Below, piece by piece: positions 11,733 to 20,043 of a stretch of 64,000 nt of DNA (position 1 is its first letter; each line of letters begins with the position of its first letter). The notes under the pieces were generated by a model. The model did no database searches, was not told where the DNA came from, and worked only from the letters and a program-made list of their open reading frames with translations. The DNA lies in the NCBI RefSeq assembly GCF_002939865.1, contig NZ_MDEE01000012.1:58926-122925 (forward strand), read 5' to 3'. The stretch is from Xanthomonas dyei (GTDB lineage: Bacteria > Pseudomonadota > Gammaproteobacteria > Xanthomonadales > Xanthomonadaceae). A program made the position numbers and the translations under genes.

Positions 11733-13193
11733 TCAGAGCAACGGCGACAGCAGCCGCGCGAAGGCTTCGGGCAGACGCGAGCGCCAGAGCGGACGGCGAT
11801 GCACAAAGCGCACTTCCTGCGCCTGTTGCATGTCGGTGTCGATCATCCCGGCCAGCTCGGCGGCCACCGCCTGGTCGCGGAACAGCATCGACAGCTCGAA
11901 ATTCAGCCGAAAGCTGCGGCTGTCGAAATTGGCGCTGCCGACAATGCAGACCTCGTCGTCGGCCAGCAGCGCCTTGGTGTGCAGCATGCGCGGGCCGTAC
12001 TCGTAGATGCGCACGCCGGCTTCGAGCAGTTCGTCGAAATACGAGCGCGCGGCATAGGTCACCAGGCGCGAGTCGCTGACGCGCGGCACCAGCAAGCGCA
12101 CGTCCAGGCCGCCCAGCGCGGCCGAGGTCAGCGCCATGCGCGCGGCCTCGCCGGGAACGAAATACGGCGTGACCAGCCAGACCCGGTGCTTGGCCTCGTG
12201 GATGGCGGCGACCATCAGGCGGTGGATGGCTTCCCAGGACGAATCCGGCCCGGACACCAGCACCTGTGCATCCACCATGCCCTGCGCGCGCGTGGGCACC
12301 TCTTCTGGCCAGAGCTTCTGGCCATGGAAGGCGGCGCGCTCCTGCCGGGTGGCATACAGCCAGTCTTCCAGGAAGACCAGCTGCAGGCTGCGCACCACGT
12401 GGCCCTGCAAGCGCACATGCAGGTCGCGATAGGCATCGCTACGCACCTGCTCGTTCTCTTCGTCGGTGACGTTGATGCCGCCGGTGAAGCCGATACGGCC
12501 GTCGACCACCAGCAGCTTGCGGTGGGTACGCAGGTTCAGCCACGGCCGCTTGAAGGGCTTGAGGAACTGCGACGGATGGAACCAGGCGGTTTCCACACCG
12601 GCATCGCGCAGCGTGCGCAGGGCGCGCCGGGTCATCGCCGAGGAGCCGATCGCGTCCATCAACAGGCGCACCTTCACCCCGGCGCGGGCGCGTTCCATCA
12701 GCGCATCGCAGATCGCGGTGCCGCTGTGGTCGGGCTGGAAGATGTAGTACTCCAGATGGATGTGGTCGCGAGCGCTGCGGATCGCTTCGATGATGGCCGC
12801 ATAGGTCGCCGCGCCATCCACTAGCCAATGCACTTCGGTGGCGCTGCTCGGCGCCAGCCCGGTGGTGGACTGGGCGATCTTGGCCAGCTCGGTGCAATCG
12901 GCATCCGGCGGGCAGACGCTGCTGTAGCTTTCCATCCCCGAACGCGAGCGCCCACGCCGCAGCCGCTGGCGTTTCACTTTTTGCGGGCCAAGCCAGTAAT
13001 AGATCAGCAGCCCCAGGTACGGCAACGCGGCCAACGACAGCACCCAACTCAGCGTGGCCACCGGCTCGCGCTTCTGCAGCACGATCCAGCTGGCGATCCA
13101 CAGCAGGTAGAGCACGTAGGCGGCGAGGAGGAGCGCTTCGAGATGGGGAATGTTGGCCAGCCAATCCCACGCGCCCTGAGCAAATGCGAGCAT
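11733..13193 (-). CDS. cls: Cardiolipin synthase (phospholipase D family)
   Basis: An inner-membrane enzyme that forms cardiolipin by phosphatidyl transfer. At 486 residues it has the size of ClsA. Two N-terminal hydrophobic segments (about 18-38 and 46-66) are followed by two PLD domains. Both HKD motifs are intact: His224-Lys226-Asp231 (HRKLLVVDG) and His405-Lys407-Asp412 ([10 protein letters not shown]), the latter followed by [10 protein letters not shown]. It is divergently transcribed from the radical SAM gene and heads the minus-strand cls-small protein-pdxJ group. The family also contains phosphatidylethanolamine-using enzymes, so the donor lipid is not certain. Confidence 0.92.
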   Translation of the reverse strand: MLAFAQGAWDWLANIPHLEALLLAAYVLYLLWIASWIVLQKREPVATLSWVLSLAALPYLGLLIYYWLGPQKVKRQRLRRGRSRSGMESYSSVCPPDADCTELAKIAQSTTGLAPSSATEVHWLVDGAATYAAIIEAIRSARDHIHLEYYIFQPDHSGTAICDALMERARAGVKVRLLMDAIGSSAMTRRALRTLRDAGVETAWFHPSQFLKPFKRPWLNLRTHRKLLVVDGRIGFTGGINVTDEENEQVRSDAYRDLHVRLQGHVVRSLQLVFLEDWLYATRQERAAFHGQKLWPEEVPTRAQGMVDAQVLVSGPDSSWEAIHRLMVAAIHEAKHRVWLVTPYFVPGEAARMALTSAALGGLDVRLLVPRVSDSRLVTYAARSYFDELLEAGVRIYEYGPRMLHTKALLADDEVCIVGSANFDSRSFRLNFELSMLFRDQAVAAELAGMIDTDMQQAQEVRFVHRRPLWRSRLPEAFARLLSPLL

Positions 13194-13332
13194 GCGCGGA
13201 TTCTACGGCGCGTGCGCCTTGCTGCGATGACCGTGGCGCCAATGCGGTGGCGCATCGACACCGGCCTGAAAGCTTCATTGTGTCGAACGCCTGGTCGCGG
13301 CGTATGAGACCTGCCGGCCGTACGATGCGTCG

Positions 13333-14427
13333 ATGGCAAGCGCAATCAAGGGCCGGGGTGCGACCGGTTATCTGCCCGGACGGTTCGAGGTCACCACCGA
13401 GCAGGCGGTGGACGATGGCTGGCACGTGGACGACAGCGAGGAGTTCGCTGCAGGCGTGCTGCGCACGCAGGTCACGGAGGAGACCGCGCGCAGCATCATC
13501 AGCCGCAACCAGTCGCCGGACATCGGCTTCTCGCAATCGGTCAACCCGTATCGCGGTTGCGAGCACGGCTGCAGTTACTGCTTTGCGCGGCCCTCGCATG
13601 CGTATCTCAATCTCTCGCCCGGGCTGGATTTCGAGACCAAGCTGTTCGCCAAGACCAACGCGCCGGACCTGCTGCGGCGCGAGTTGGCGCGGCCAAGCTA
13701 TGTGCCCAGCCCGATCGCGCTGGGCATCAATACCGATGCGTATCAGCCGATCGAGCGTAAGCGCGCACTGACGCGGCAATTGATCGAAGTACTGTGGGAA
13801 ACGCGGCACCCGTTCACGCTGATCACCAAAAATGCATTGGTGACACGCGATCTGGATCTGCTTGCACCGCTGGCGCGCGAGAACCTGGTCAACGTGTATT
13901 TTTCGGTGACCACGCTGGACCCGCAGGTGTCGGCCAAGCTGGAGCCGCGTGCCTCCGCACCGCATGCGCGCATGCGCGCGATGCGCACCTTGCACGAGGC
14001 CGGCGTGCCGGTGGGTGTGATGGCCGCGCCGGTGATCCCGTGGATCAACGACCATGAGCTGGAAGCGATTCTGCAGGCCGCTGCCGACGCGGGTGCGAGC
14101 AGTGCCTGCTATGTGTTGCTGCGGCTGCCGCACGAAGTGGCGCCCTTGTTCCGCGACTGGCTGCAGACCCATCACCCGCAGCGCGCCGCGCATGTGATGA
14201 GCACCATCCAGCAGCTCCGCGGCGGCAAGGATTACGACAGCAGCTTCGGCACCCGCTTGCGTGGGCAAGGCGTGTATGCCGATCTGCTGGCGCGCCGCTT
14301 TGCGCTCGCGCATCGCCGCGCAGGATTTGATGCACGCACCATGGCGACGCTGGACTGCAGCGCCTTCCGCCGCCCTGCCGCCCCGGCCAAGCCGGTGCCC
14401 GACTCGCCGCAGGGGCAGTTGTTTTAG
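13333..14427 (+). CDS. PA0069-type radical SAM protein
   Basis: A 364-residue protein. The [4Fe-4S]/SAM cysteines are in CEHGCSYC at residues 76, 80 and 83, a CxxxCxxC motif. It belongs to the group annotated PA0069/Rv2578c-like, related to spore photoproduct lyase. The ITKNALVTRDLDLLAPLA and PVIPWINDHELEAIL segments are characteristic. The substrate is unknown. It is divergent from cls (139 bp) and convergent with the 2OG oxygenase gene. Confidence 0.88.
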   Translation: MASAIKGRGATGYLPGRFEVTTEQAVDDGWHVDDSEEFAAGVLRTQVTEETARSIISRNQSPDIGFSQSVNPYRGCEHGCSYCFARPSHAYLNLSPGLDFETKLFAKTNAPDLLRRELARPSYVPSPIALGINTDAYQPIERKRALTRQLIEVLWETRHPFTLITKNALVTRDLDLLAPLARENLVNVYFSVTTLDPQVSAKLEPRASAPHARMRAMRTLHEAGVPVGVMAAPVIPWINDHELEAILQAAADAGASSACYVLLRLPHEVAPLFRDWLQTHHPQRAAHVMSTIQQLRGGKDYDSSFGTRLRGQGVYADLLARRFALAHRRAGFDARTMATLDCSAFRRPAAPAKPVPDSPQGQLF

Positions 14428-14432
14428 CTGCC

Positions 14433-14470
14433 GGGATTGGGGAGTTGGGATTTGGGATTCGCAACGGCAG
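14433..14470 (+). repeat. Left copy of an inverted GGGA-rich intergenic repeat
   Basis: GGGATTGGGGAGTTGGGA and the following TTTGGGATTCGCAACGGCA are mirrored by 14661-14701 on the other strand. This forms an imperfect ~40 bp inverted pair about 190 bp apart in the spacer between two convergent genes. Repeats of this GGGAATCGGGA style are common between Xanthomonas genes. Confidence 0.55.
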
Positions 14471-14660
14471 TGGCGCTTCTACCGATCAGTTCCGCTTGGC
14501 TGATATGAAACGTCTGCAATGTCTGGGGCGATCTGGTTGATCGCGATGAACGTGCTGTTGTCACTCGCGCAGACACGCGGATCAACCCAAGACGGCTGTT
14601 CTGGCAGTAGCAATCAGCCATAGGAATGAAAGCCGCCAGGCAACAGCAACGACGCGCCGC

Positions 14661-14701
14661 TGTTGCCGTTGCGATTCCCCACTCCCGATTCCCTATTCCC
14701 C
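14661..14701 (-). repeat. Right copy of the inverted GGGA-rich intergenic repeat
   Basis: On the minus strand this reads GGGGAATAGGGAATCGGGAG, then TGGGGAATCGCAACGGCAAC, aligning with 14433-14470. It overlaps the last codons of the neighbouring oxygenase gene (stop at about 14693-14701). Confidence 0.55.
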
Positions 14702-15394
14702 GCCGTAAAGCGCCTGCGCCGATTGGAACAGGATCCAGCTGGTGGCGATGAACTTGTCGCCGCCGACCGGGCGGTTGCCGCGGTGGGTGTGGGTGAAGGC
14801 AGTGGGGGCGATCAACAGGCTGCCGGTGCGCGGGCGGGCCTTGCGTTGCTGGAACAGGAATTCGGTTTCGCCCTGCTCGAAGTCCTCGTTGAGATACAGC
14901 GTCCACAGCAGGTGCCGATGCAGCGTGTCGGCGCTGGCATCGCGTGGATACAGCTCGCAATGCCAATACGGGTAGCCGCCCTGGTCGGCGGTGTACCACT
15001 GCAGATTGATCGCGCCCGGACGCAGGCAGGTGCGCGCCAGATCGCCCAGCGCCTGGTCGCTCATCTGCGCGATGTCCTCGGCCACCAGCCGATGCGGTGT
15101 GCCGTCGGCGGTGGTGACCTGCAGCATCAACGGCGAGATCAGCGCCTGCGGATACTGGCGCAGATAGGTCAGCACACCGTCGAACACCGCCTGTTGCAGG
15201 CGGCTTTCCACTTCGGCCCACTCGGCCACACCGCTGAGGCGTAGATCGCGGCTGTGTTTGAGTTCGGGAAACACGCCGCCACCGATGCGGCCCGGATGCA
15301 GCTGCTGACTGTCGCGCATGCGCTGCACGATCGCGGCGCAATCGGCGGCAGAGATGGCGTTGTCGGTGATCTGGATAAAGTCGGGTTGGCTCAT
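14693..15394 (-). CDS. 2-oxoglutarate/Fe(II)-dependent oxygenase
   Basis: A 233-residue protein from ATG 15394 (MSQPDF); an ATG four codons upstream at 15406 is an alternative. The double-stranded beta-helix iron ligands are visible as His145-x-Glu147 (WHCEL) and a distal His (His202 or His204 in THTHRG), followed by GNR for 2-oxoglutarate binding. The best match is the prolyl-4-hydroxylase-like 2OG-FeII superfamily (PiuC/PHD type). The substrate is unknown; PiuC homologues are often linked to siderophore receptors, but none is adjacent here. Confidence 0.82.
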   Translation of the reverse strand: MSQPDFIQITDNAISAADCAAIVQRMRDSQQLHPGRIGGGVFPELKHSRDLRLSGVAEWAEVESRLQQAVFDGVLTYLRQYPQALISPLMLQVTTADGTPHRLVAEDIAQMSDQALGDLARTCLRPGAINLQWYTADQGGYPYWHCELYPRDASADTLHRHLLWTLYLNEDFEQGETEFLFQQRKARPRTGSLLIAPTAFTHTHRGNRPVGGDKFIATSWILFQSAQALYGGE

Positions 15395-15406
15395 GCGCAC
15401 GACCAT

Positions 15407-15753
15407 AGCAATGTAAACGCGCTGCGGTAAGCAGCGTGATCAAAGGATTTCCAATGCGTCGAGCCTCATGCATTGACGCTCGGAAATCCGCGCGCCTTCG
15501 ATCACCGTGCTGCGTCGGCGGAATGTCGCCCATCACTGATCGCCGTCGCTTTGTTAGGTCGGCGGCGTCGCGCTGTGATTGCGGAGATGACGTAGCCCCA
15601 AACTGCCAGCAACAAGATCACCGCGCAACGCGTCCGTCGATGCAGCTTATCGGCCCAGCCGCCCAGTGCGCCCACGCACCATGCCAACGCACAGCCCCAA
15701 AGAAAAACCCCGCCGAAGCGGGGTTTTTCATCACACAACGCGGCTTGCGACGA
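15407..15753. other. Spacer between the fadL-type gene and the oxygenase gene
   Basis: About 350 bases holding the FadL terminator and the upstream region of the minus-strand oxygenase gene. A 78-codon minus frame (15502-15738) starts inside the terminator and is not supported. Confidence 0.55.
15703..15728 (-). terminator. Bidirectional rho-independent terminator of the FadL-family gene
   Basis: AAAAACCCCGC/GCGGGGTTTTT arms with a CGAA loop. It has T-tracts on both strands, 26 bp after the stop of the minus-strand porin gene. Confidence 0.9.
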
Positions 15754-17094
15754 TCAGAACTTGTAGTTGATCGAGGCAGCCAGGATGTTGCCCTGCACAT
15801 CGTAGCTACCCGCCAGGCGGTCGCCGGTGGCGCTGCGGGTGTCGCTGGTGGGGTCGCTGACAAACAGATGGGTGTAACCGAAGTTGTATTCGGCCTGCTG
15901 CGACGGACGCCAGCTCAGACCCAGCGAGACCCACTTGCGGCTGGAATCGGGCACGCGCACGTCACGGTGCTCGGCGGTGGTCGGGGTCTGGTCGTAGGCC
16001 AGGCCGCCACGCAGAGTCAGCGTGTCGCTCATGCGGTAGTCGGCACCGATCGAGGCGAAGGTGGTGTCGCGGTAGGAGAAGTCCAGCACGCTGTCGGGCT
16101 GGTTGGAGGCGAAGTCCACGGTCACCTGGTCGAACTTGCTCCAGGCGGTGCGGGTGACGTCGGCCATGATCGACCACTGCTCGTTCACGTTATGCGTGAA
16201 GCTGGCGGTGGCGCTGGCGGGCAGCTTGACCGTGGCGCGGCCCTTGGTGTCGATGAAGGTACCCGGTGCGGCGCGGGCAAGCACGGCAGCGGCATTGCCC
16301 GGCGTGGTGAAGTCGGCATCGCCGTCGGTGATCTTGTGCTCCACTTCCGAGCGGTAGCTGAAGCCGATGTGGGTGTTCTCGTCGATGCTGAACAAGCCAC
16401 CGAGGGTGAAGCCCACTTCGGTGCTGTCGCCCTTGATGCGCGAGTAGCCGTCGGCGCTGCCCGGCGCAAAGCCCGGCACGCGGCGCGCGGCAAGGATGCT
16501 GCCGAAGTCCACGGCATTGGCCAGATCGATATCCAGACGTTCGGCGAACACCGAGGCGCCGAAGGACACGTACGGGTTCACGTCGTAGGAGAACGCGACG
16601 TTGAAGTCGATCGCCTGCAGCTCGGTCTTGGTGCCGTGGTAGCGGCCCACCCAGTCACGGTCGTATTCGGTCTTGAAGCCGAACGGCACGGTGAGCGAGG
16701 TGCCCAGGTGCATGTTGTTGTTCTCGCCGAACGGCAGGTGGAAATACATCGCCGGGACCGGCGCGATGGTGCCAGCGTCGCCGCCGTTGCCGCCGGAGAC
16801 CGGGGCGCCGTTGGCGTAGTTGCCGCTCTCGGGCGTGAACTTGGCCGAGAAGTGGATGGCGCTGACGTCGGCCTGGAACAGGCGACCGTCCAGCTGGCGC
16901 ATGCCGGCCGGGTTGTTGACGATGATCGAGGCGTCGTCCGGGGCGCTGCCCGAACCTGCGAATGCGCGGCCGAGGCCCTTGGCGCTGTTTTCCTTGAGCT
17001 GGAATGCGGCGCCGTGCGCCTGGCCAACGGCCAGAACGCCAGCGATACCAACAGCCAGCAGGGTGGCGCGGCTCAGAGTGGAAGCGGTAGACAT
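15754..17094 (-). CDS. FadL-family outer-membrane long-chain fatty-acid/hydrocarbon porin
   Basis: A 446-residue outer-membrane beta-barrel. The ATG at 17094 gives a signal peptide ending in AHGAAF, and the mature N-terminus has the FadL/TodX hatch signature KENSAKGLGRAFAGSGSAPD followed by IIVNNPAGM. It ends in an aromatic residue (INYKF), as barrels do. It takes up long-chain fatty acids or other hydrophobic compounds across the outer membrane. The frame extends further 5', but that stretch lacks a start signal. It is divergent from the rhomboid gene and followed by a strong terminator. Confidence 0.9.
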   Translation of the reverse strand: MSTASTLSRATLLAVGIAGVLAVGQAHGAAFQLKENSAKGLGRAFAGSGSAPDDASIIVNNPAGMRQLDGRLFQADVSAIHFSAKFTPESGNYANGAPVSGGNGGDAGTIAPVPAMYFHLPFGENNNMHLGTSLTVPFGFKTEYDRDWVGRYHGTKTELQAIDFNVAFSYDVNPYVSFGASVFAERLDIDLANAVDFGSILAARRVPGFAPGSADGYSRIKGDSTEVGFTLGGLFSIDENTHIGFSYRSEVEHKITDGDADFTTPGNAAAVLARAAPGTFIDTKGRATVKLPASATASFTHNVNEQWSIMADVTRTAWSKFDQVTVDFASNQPDSVLDFSYRDTTFASIGADYRMSDTLTLRGGLAYDQTPTTAEHRDVRVPDSSRKWVSLGLSWRPSQQAEYNFGYTHLFVSDPTSDTRSATGDRLAGSYDVQGNILAASINYKF

Positions 17095-17311
17095 GAGTTG
17101 TAGCTCTCCGGATAAAGACTGCAATGGTCGGTTCAGCGCCCGCGCCCAGCACCAATCCAGTGCCTGGAGCGCGCCGGAGACCCCCCCCGACATACGACGC
17201 CGTACGCAGTATACCCACCACGATTAACCGAACAATAACGACTTGCGTCCTGAACACGCGGTTGGGTTGGGGCTGGGTTCAGGCCCGTGGACCGGCTATT
17301 GTGCGTCTGCG

Positions 17312-18004
17312 ATGTTCGTTTCCCTCCCCTCCCGCAAGAAACCCACCCCGCGCTGGGCGGTGCCGCTGTTGTTCGCCACGGTGTGGCTGGCCTATCTGTG
17401 GTCGATCAGCCGGCCGGGCGAAGCGCGCAATACGCTGTGGCTGGACTGGGGCGCGCTGTCCAGCGGCGTCTCCAATCTGGGCGACTGGTGGGCGACCTTG
17501 CGCGATGGCAGCGTGCTGCGGCTGTTCACGGCGTTGTTCCTGCACGCGGATTGGTCGCATCTGCTCGGCAACCTGGTGTTCCTGCTGATCTTCGGGCTGC
17601 CGGCCGAGCGCATCCTGGGGCCGTGGCGCTTGCTGCTGCTGTTTCTGGTGGGCGGCGCGGCCTCCAACCTGGCGGCGATCTTTGCGATCGGCACACCGGA
17701 CCGGGTGATCATCGGCGCCTCCGGCGCGGTGTCGGCGTTGATCGGTACCTACCTGGCGTTGTTCCCCGGCGCCAAGCTGGGCGTGGTGCTGCCGCTGGGG
17801 GTGTTTCTGGAATTCATCCGCGTGCCGGCACCGTTGCTGATCGGTGCCTGGGCACTGCTGCAGGTGGTGTTCGCCTACATCGGCCCGGCCTTCGGCATGG
17901 TGGCGTGGTCGGCGCACATCGCCGGCTTCCTGTTCGGCATCGTCTACGGGCTGTACGTGCGTGCGGCCATCGCGCGACGCTTGCGCAAGCGCCACGGGTT
18001 TTAG
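17312..18004 (+). CDS. Rhomboid-family intramembrane serine protease
   Basis: A 230-residue polytopic protein. The catalytic Ser137 is in GASG and the catalytic His202 is in AWSAHIAGFLFG. The N-terminal rhomboid features HADWSHLLGNLVFLLIFG (His/Asn oxyanion region) are present. It cleaves membrane-spanning substrates in the inner membrane; natural substrates are unknown for most bacterial rhomboids. It is divergent from the porin gene and followed by the DUF1820 gene. Confidence 0.92.
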   Translation: MFVSLPSRKKPTPRWAVPLLFATVWLAYLWSISRPGEARNTLWLDWGALSSGVSNLGDWWATLRDGSVLRLFTALFLHADWSHLLGNLVFLLIFGLPAERILGPWRLLLLFLVGGAASNLAAIFAIGTPDRVIIGASGAVSALIGTYLALFPGAKLGVVLPLGVFLEFIRVPAPLLIGAWALLQVVFAYIGPAFGMVAWSAHIAGFLFGIVYGLYVRAAIARRLRKRHGF

Positions 18005-18100
18005 CGCGGCAAGCGACGCATCGGGGACGCGGGCGTGTGGCGGCGCGTGCGCGTGTGGCAGGCCAACGCGCGTACGCTGCGTCCATCGCGATGGCGCGCC

Positions 18101-18106
18101 TATAAT
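18101..18106 (+). promoter_or_regulatory. -10 element directly before the DUF1820 start
   Basis: A perfect TATAAT ends 6 bases before the ATG at 18113. A transcript started about 7 bases after it would begin at or near the A of the ATG, which would be a leaderless mRNA. The -35 region (about 18078-18083) is weak. Confidence 0.4.
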
Positions 18107-18112
18107 CGGCGC

Positions 18113-18430
18113 ATGTCCAAGCCCTTGTACAAAGTCACCTTTCTCAATCACGGCAAGGTGTACGAGCTCTACGCGCACGAAGTGACCGGCAGCCATCTGT
18201 GGGGCTTCAACCAGATCGGCGAGCTGGTGTTCGACGTGCACGACGGCCTGGTGGTGGATCCCACCGAAGAACGCCTGCGCGAAGAGTTCGGCAATACCAA
18301 GACCTTGCACCTGCCGATGCAGAGCATCGTGCGTATCGAAGAAGTGGAAAAGAAAGGCCAGTCGGTGATCCGCGATGCCACCACCGGCGACAAGGTGGTG
18401 GCCTTTCCGGTGCCGACCAAGCCACGTTGA
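18113..18430 (+). CDS. DUF1820 family protein
   Basis: A 105-residue soluble protein, mostly beta-strand in appearance, of a conserved proteobacterial family of unknown function (DUF1820). The recognisable core is YKVTFLNHGKVYELYA, then GFNQIGELVF and VDPTEERLREEFGNTKTLH. The stop codon overlaps the next start (TGATG), so it is translationally coupled to the dehydrogenase. A TATAAT lies immediately upstream. Confidence 0.88.
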   Translation: MSKPLYKVTFLNHGKVYELYAHEVTGSHLWGFNQIGELVFDVHDGLVVDPTEERLREEFGNTKTLHLPMQSIVRIEEVEKKGQSVIRDATTGDKVVAFPVPTKPR

Positions 18431-19413
18431 TGCGCATTCTGGTGCCCGACGATTACCAGGGCGCAGTGCGTCAGCTGCCCTGTCTGCAGCGGCTGCAGGG
18501 CCACGATGTGCAGGTGCTCGGTGCATTGGCCACCGATCCCAACGAATGGGCCGAGCGCCTGGTCGAAGCCGATGCGCTGGTGCTGATCCGCGAACGCACC
18601 CGCGTGGACGCGACGCTGTTGCGGCGGTTGCCGCGGCTCAAGCTGATCAGTCAGACCGGACGCGTGGGCACGCATGTGGATGTGGCCGCGTGCACCGAGT
18701 TCGGGGTGGCGGTGGCCGAAGGTGTCGGTTCGCCGGTGGCGCCGGCCGAGCTGACCTGGGCGCTGATCCTGTCGGCCAGCCGCCGCCTGACCGAGTATCA
18801 GCGCGCGTTGCACCAGGGCCGCTGGCAAGCGATTGGCGACCCCGGCCTGGGCCGATCGCTGCATGGGCGCACGCTGGGGATCTGGAGCTATGGGCGCATC
18901 GGTCAACGCGTGGCCGGGTTCGGGCGCGCGTTCGGCATGCAGGTGCTGGTGTGGGGCGGCGAAGCATCGTGCGCGCAGGCGGCGCGCGATGGATACGCGA
19001 TTGCGGCCAGTCGCCAGGAGCTGTTCGAGAGCAGCGATGTGCTGTCGCTGCATCGCCGGCTCACCGCGCAGACGCGCTATCAGGTGACTGCGCAAGACCT
19101 GGGCCGCATGAGCTCCGATGCCTTGCTGGTCAACACCAGCCGTGCCGAATTACTCGCCCCCGGTGCATTGCTGGCCGCACTGGATGCCGGCCGGCCCGGG
19201 CAGGCGGCGGTGGATGTGTTCGAGCGCGAGCCGGTGGACCCGCGCGACCCGCTCCTGCAGCACCCGCGCGTGCTGGCCACACCGCACCTGGGGTATGTGG
19301 AGCGCGACAGCTACGCGCTGTATTTCGAAGCGGCCTTCGATAATGTGCTGGCGTTTGCCGCCGGCACCCCGCGCAATCTGGTCAATCCTGAAGTGTTGGC
19401 GATGACGCGCTAG
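18430..19413 (+). CDS. D-2-hydroxyacid dehydrogenase family protein
   Basis: A 327-residue NAD-dependent oxidoreductase of the phosphoglycerate/D-lactate dehydrogenase superfamily. The catalytic triad is Arg238 (NTSRAELL), Glu267 (FEREPVD) and His286 (TPHLGY). The nucleotide-binding loop reads GIWSYGRIG at 150-158, so the first glycine of the usual GxGxxG is Ser153. It starts inside the DUF1820 stop. The substrate cannot be told from sequence. Confidence 0.9.
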   Translation: MRILVPDDYQGAVRQLPCLQRLQGHDVQVLGALATDPNEWAERLVEADALVLIRERTRVDATLLRRLPRLKLISQTGRVGTHVDVAACTEFGVAVAEGVGSPVAPAELTWALILSASRRLTEYQRALHQGRWQAIGDPGLGRSLHGRTLGIWSYGRIGQRVAGFGRAFGMQVLVWGGEASCAQAARDGYAIAASRQELFESSDVLSLHRRLTAQTRYQVTAQDLGRMSSDALLVNTSRAELLAPGALLAALDAGRPGQAAVDVFEREPVDPRDPLLQHPRVLATPHLGYVERDSYALYFEAAFDNVLAFAAGTPRNLVNPEVLAMTR

Positions 19414-20043
19414 CGCGTGTTTCGCGTGGTGAGTCGAATATGCATGCGCGAAGAACTACGCACGCGAAGGCGCAGCGATGCGCACAGGAAAGCATGGACA
19501 GGGTTGCAAGCGCGCTGGATTGGGTCGGGCTTCAACCAGCGTCCGACACGGTGCTGCAGGCCGCAGGCATGCCCGTGCAAATGGTCGATCTGCAAAGAGC
19601 GACGATTGCGCGATCAATGCAGCTCTGAGCGAGTGATTGAACGACGAATGCGCCGCATCGAACGCGCTGTTTCTGCCGAGCAGGCGCGCAAACGCGCGAT
19701 TGTTTCCGCGCAAATATCCACGCGTAGCGTGCAGCGACATTCCGTCCGGAATGGCGATAGCGCCTCTAGCAAAAGCAGCATTCCGCCAGTGACTGGCGCT
19801 GCCACTCACTCACACGATGACGAACATTCGGGATACGCCGCGTCGTGCGCGTGTTCTGCACTGCAGCCATTACGGCAGTCATCAAACGATGCAGCGTCAA
19901 ACGCGATACCCGCAGCACGCACTGCCTGTTCTGCAATGCGACGCCAGGTTTGATCGGACGGCTGCACACACTGGCGCGCACGCGGCCGGTGGCAGGCGTG
20001 CGATCTGCATAGAGCCGACCGCACACGCATCTTTTCGCGCCGC
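19414..20043. other. Gene-free spacer downstream of the dehydrogenase gene
   Basis: About 630 bases between two convergent genes. Open frames exist on both strands but lack ribosome-binding sites and recognisable sequence. No repeat or terminator was seen. Confidence 0.5.

Noticed and set aside
15502..15738. Minus-strand 78-codon gene upstream of the oxygenase
   Set aside because: Its start lies within the porin terminator stem and it has no ribosome-binding site.
19414..20043. Possible hypothetical genes in the spacer after the dehydrogenase
   Set aside because: Several frames of 60-180 codons overlap each other on both strands. None has a start signal or recognisable sequence.
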